Source: an uncultured Candidatus Melainabacteria bacterium
GTDB lineage: Bacteria > Cyanobacteriota > Vampirovibrionia > Gastranaerophilales > Gastranaerophilaceae
Reading direction: 5' to 3'
DNA: 6,250 bases
Assembly: GCA_934675225.1 (NCBI GenBank)
Contig: CAKUQA010000086.1
Span: 1-6,250, forward strand
The notes under the pieces are model-generated. The model was given only the letters and a program-made list of their open reading frames with translations, ran no database searches and was not told the origin of the DNA. How positions within the stretch are numbered: position 1 is the first letter of the stretch; every line of letters begins with the position of its first letter. Below, piece by piece: positions 6,226 through 6,250 of the stretch. The translations under genes and the position numbers were made by a program.

Positions 6226-6250
6226 AGCGATTATGACTGGGTTTGAGCCT

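Noticed and set aside
6226..6250. Possible 3' end of a tRNA on the minus strand (GGCTCAAACCC resembling a T-arm)
   Set aside because: Position 54 would be C instead of T, the T-stem would carry an A-A mismatch, no CCA follows, and the rest of the cloverleaf is outside the window. Sequence right of 6250 would settle it.

Overview
This is a low-GC bacterial window with three recognisable core genes (recF, pilT, lysS), one small gene coupled to pilT, and two unrecognised genes at the flanks. The organism is probably a gut-type, AT-rich member of the Cyanobacteriota outside the photosynthetic clade (Vampirovibrionia/Melainabacteria, for example Gastranaerophilales). This is inferred from the cyanobacterial flavour of the PilT N-terminal domain (ELDFSYG..GLSRFRVNFYKDKG) combined with very AT-rich DNA. 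No rRNA or tRNA gene is present to confirm it.

Layout from left to right. Positions 1-851 (minus) hold the first 283 residues of an unrecognised membrane-anchored protein that runs off the left edge. It has one hydrophobic segment, a Lys/Glu/Ala-rich probable coiled coil and a perfectly in-frame 45-bp tandem repeat. Next is recF (938-2044, minus), for recombinational repair. A 103-bp divergent intergenic region follows, with a good sigma70-type promoter facing right and a TATAAT box facing left, placed so that recF mRNA might be leaderless. The rightward transcript carries an 84-residue gene (2148-2402) and, two bases later, pilT (2405-3475), the type IV pilus retraction ATPase. A rho-independent terminator (3503-3533) ends that operon. 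lysS (3611-5143) has its own short leader and ends at a strong, probably bidirectional terminator (5176-5211). That terminator is shared with a converging unrecognised gene on the minus strand (5213-6091). The right end (6092-6250) is non-coding as far as can be seen. It holds a six-copy CATAG pentanucleotide repeat overlapping a plausible plus-strand promoter that fires out of the window.

The core genes do not form one pathway: DNA repair, twitching motility/pilus retraction and translation simply lie next to each other. The least explained parts are the two flanking genes, the pilT-coupled small protein and the repeat-containing right end. No stretch above 300 bases lacks a gene. No CRISPR array, insertion sequence or complete RNA gene was seen. 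Nothing here amounts to a clearly new multi-gene system.
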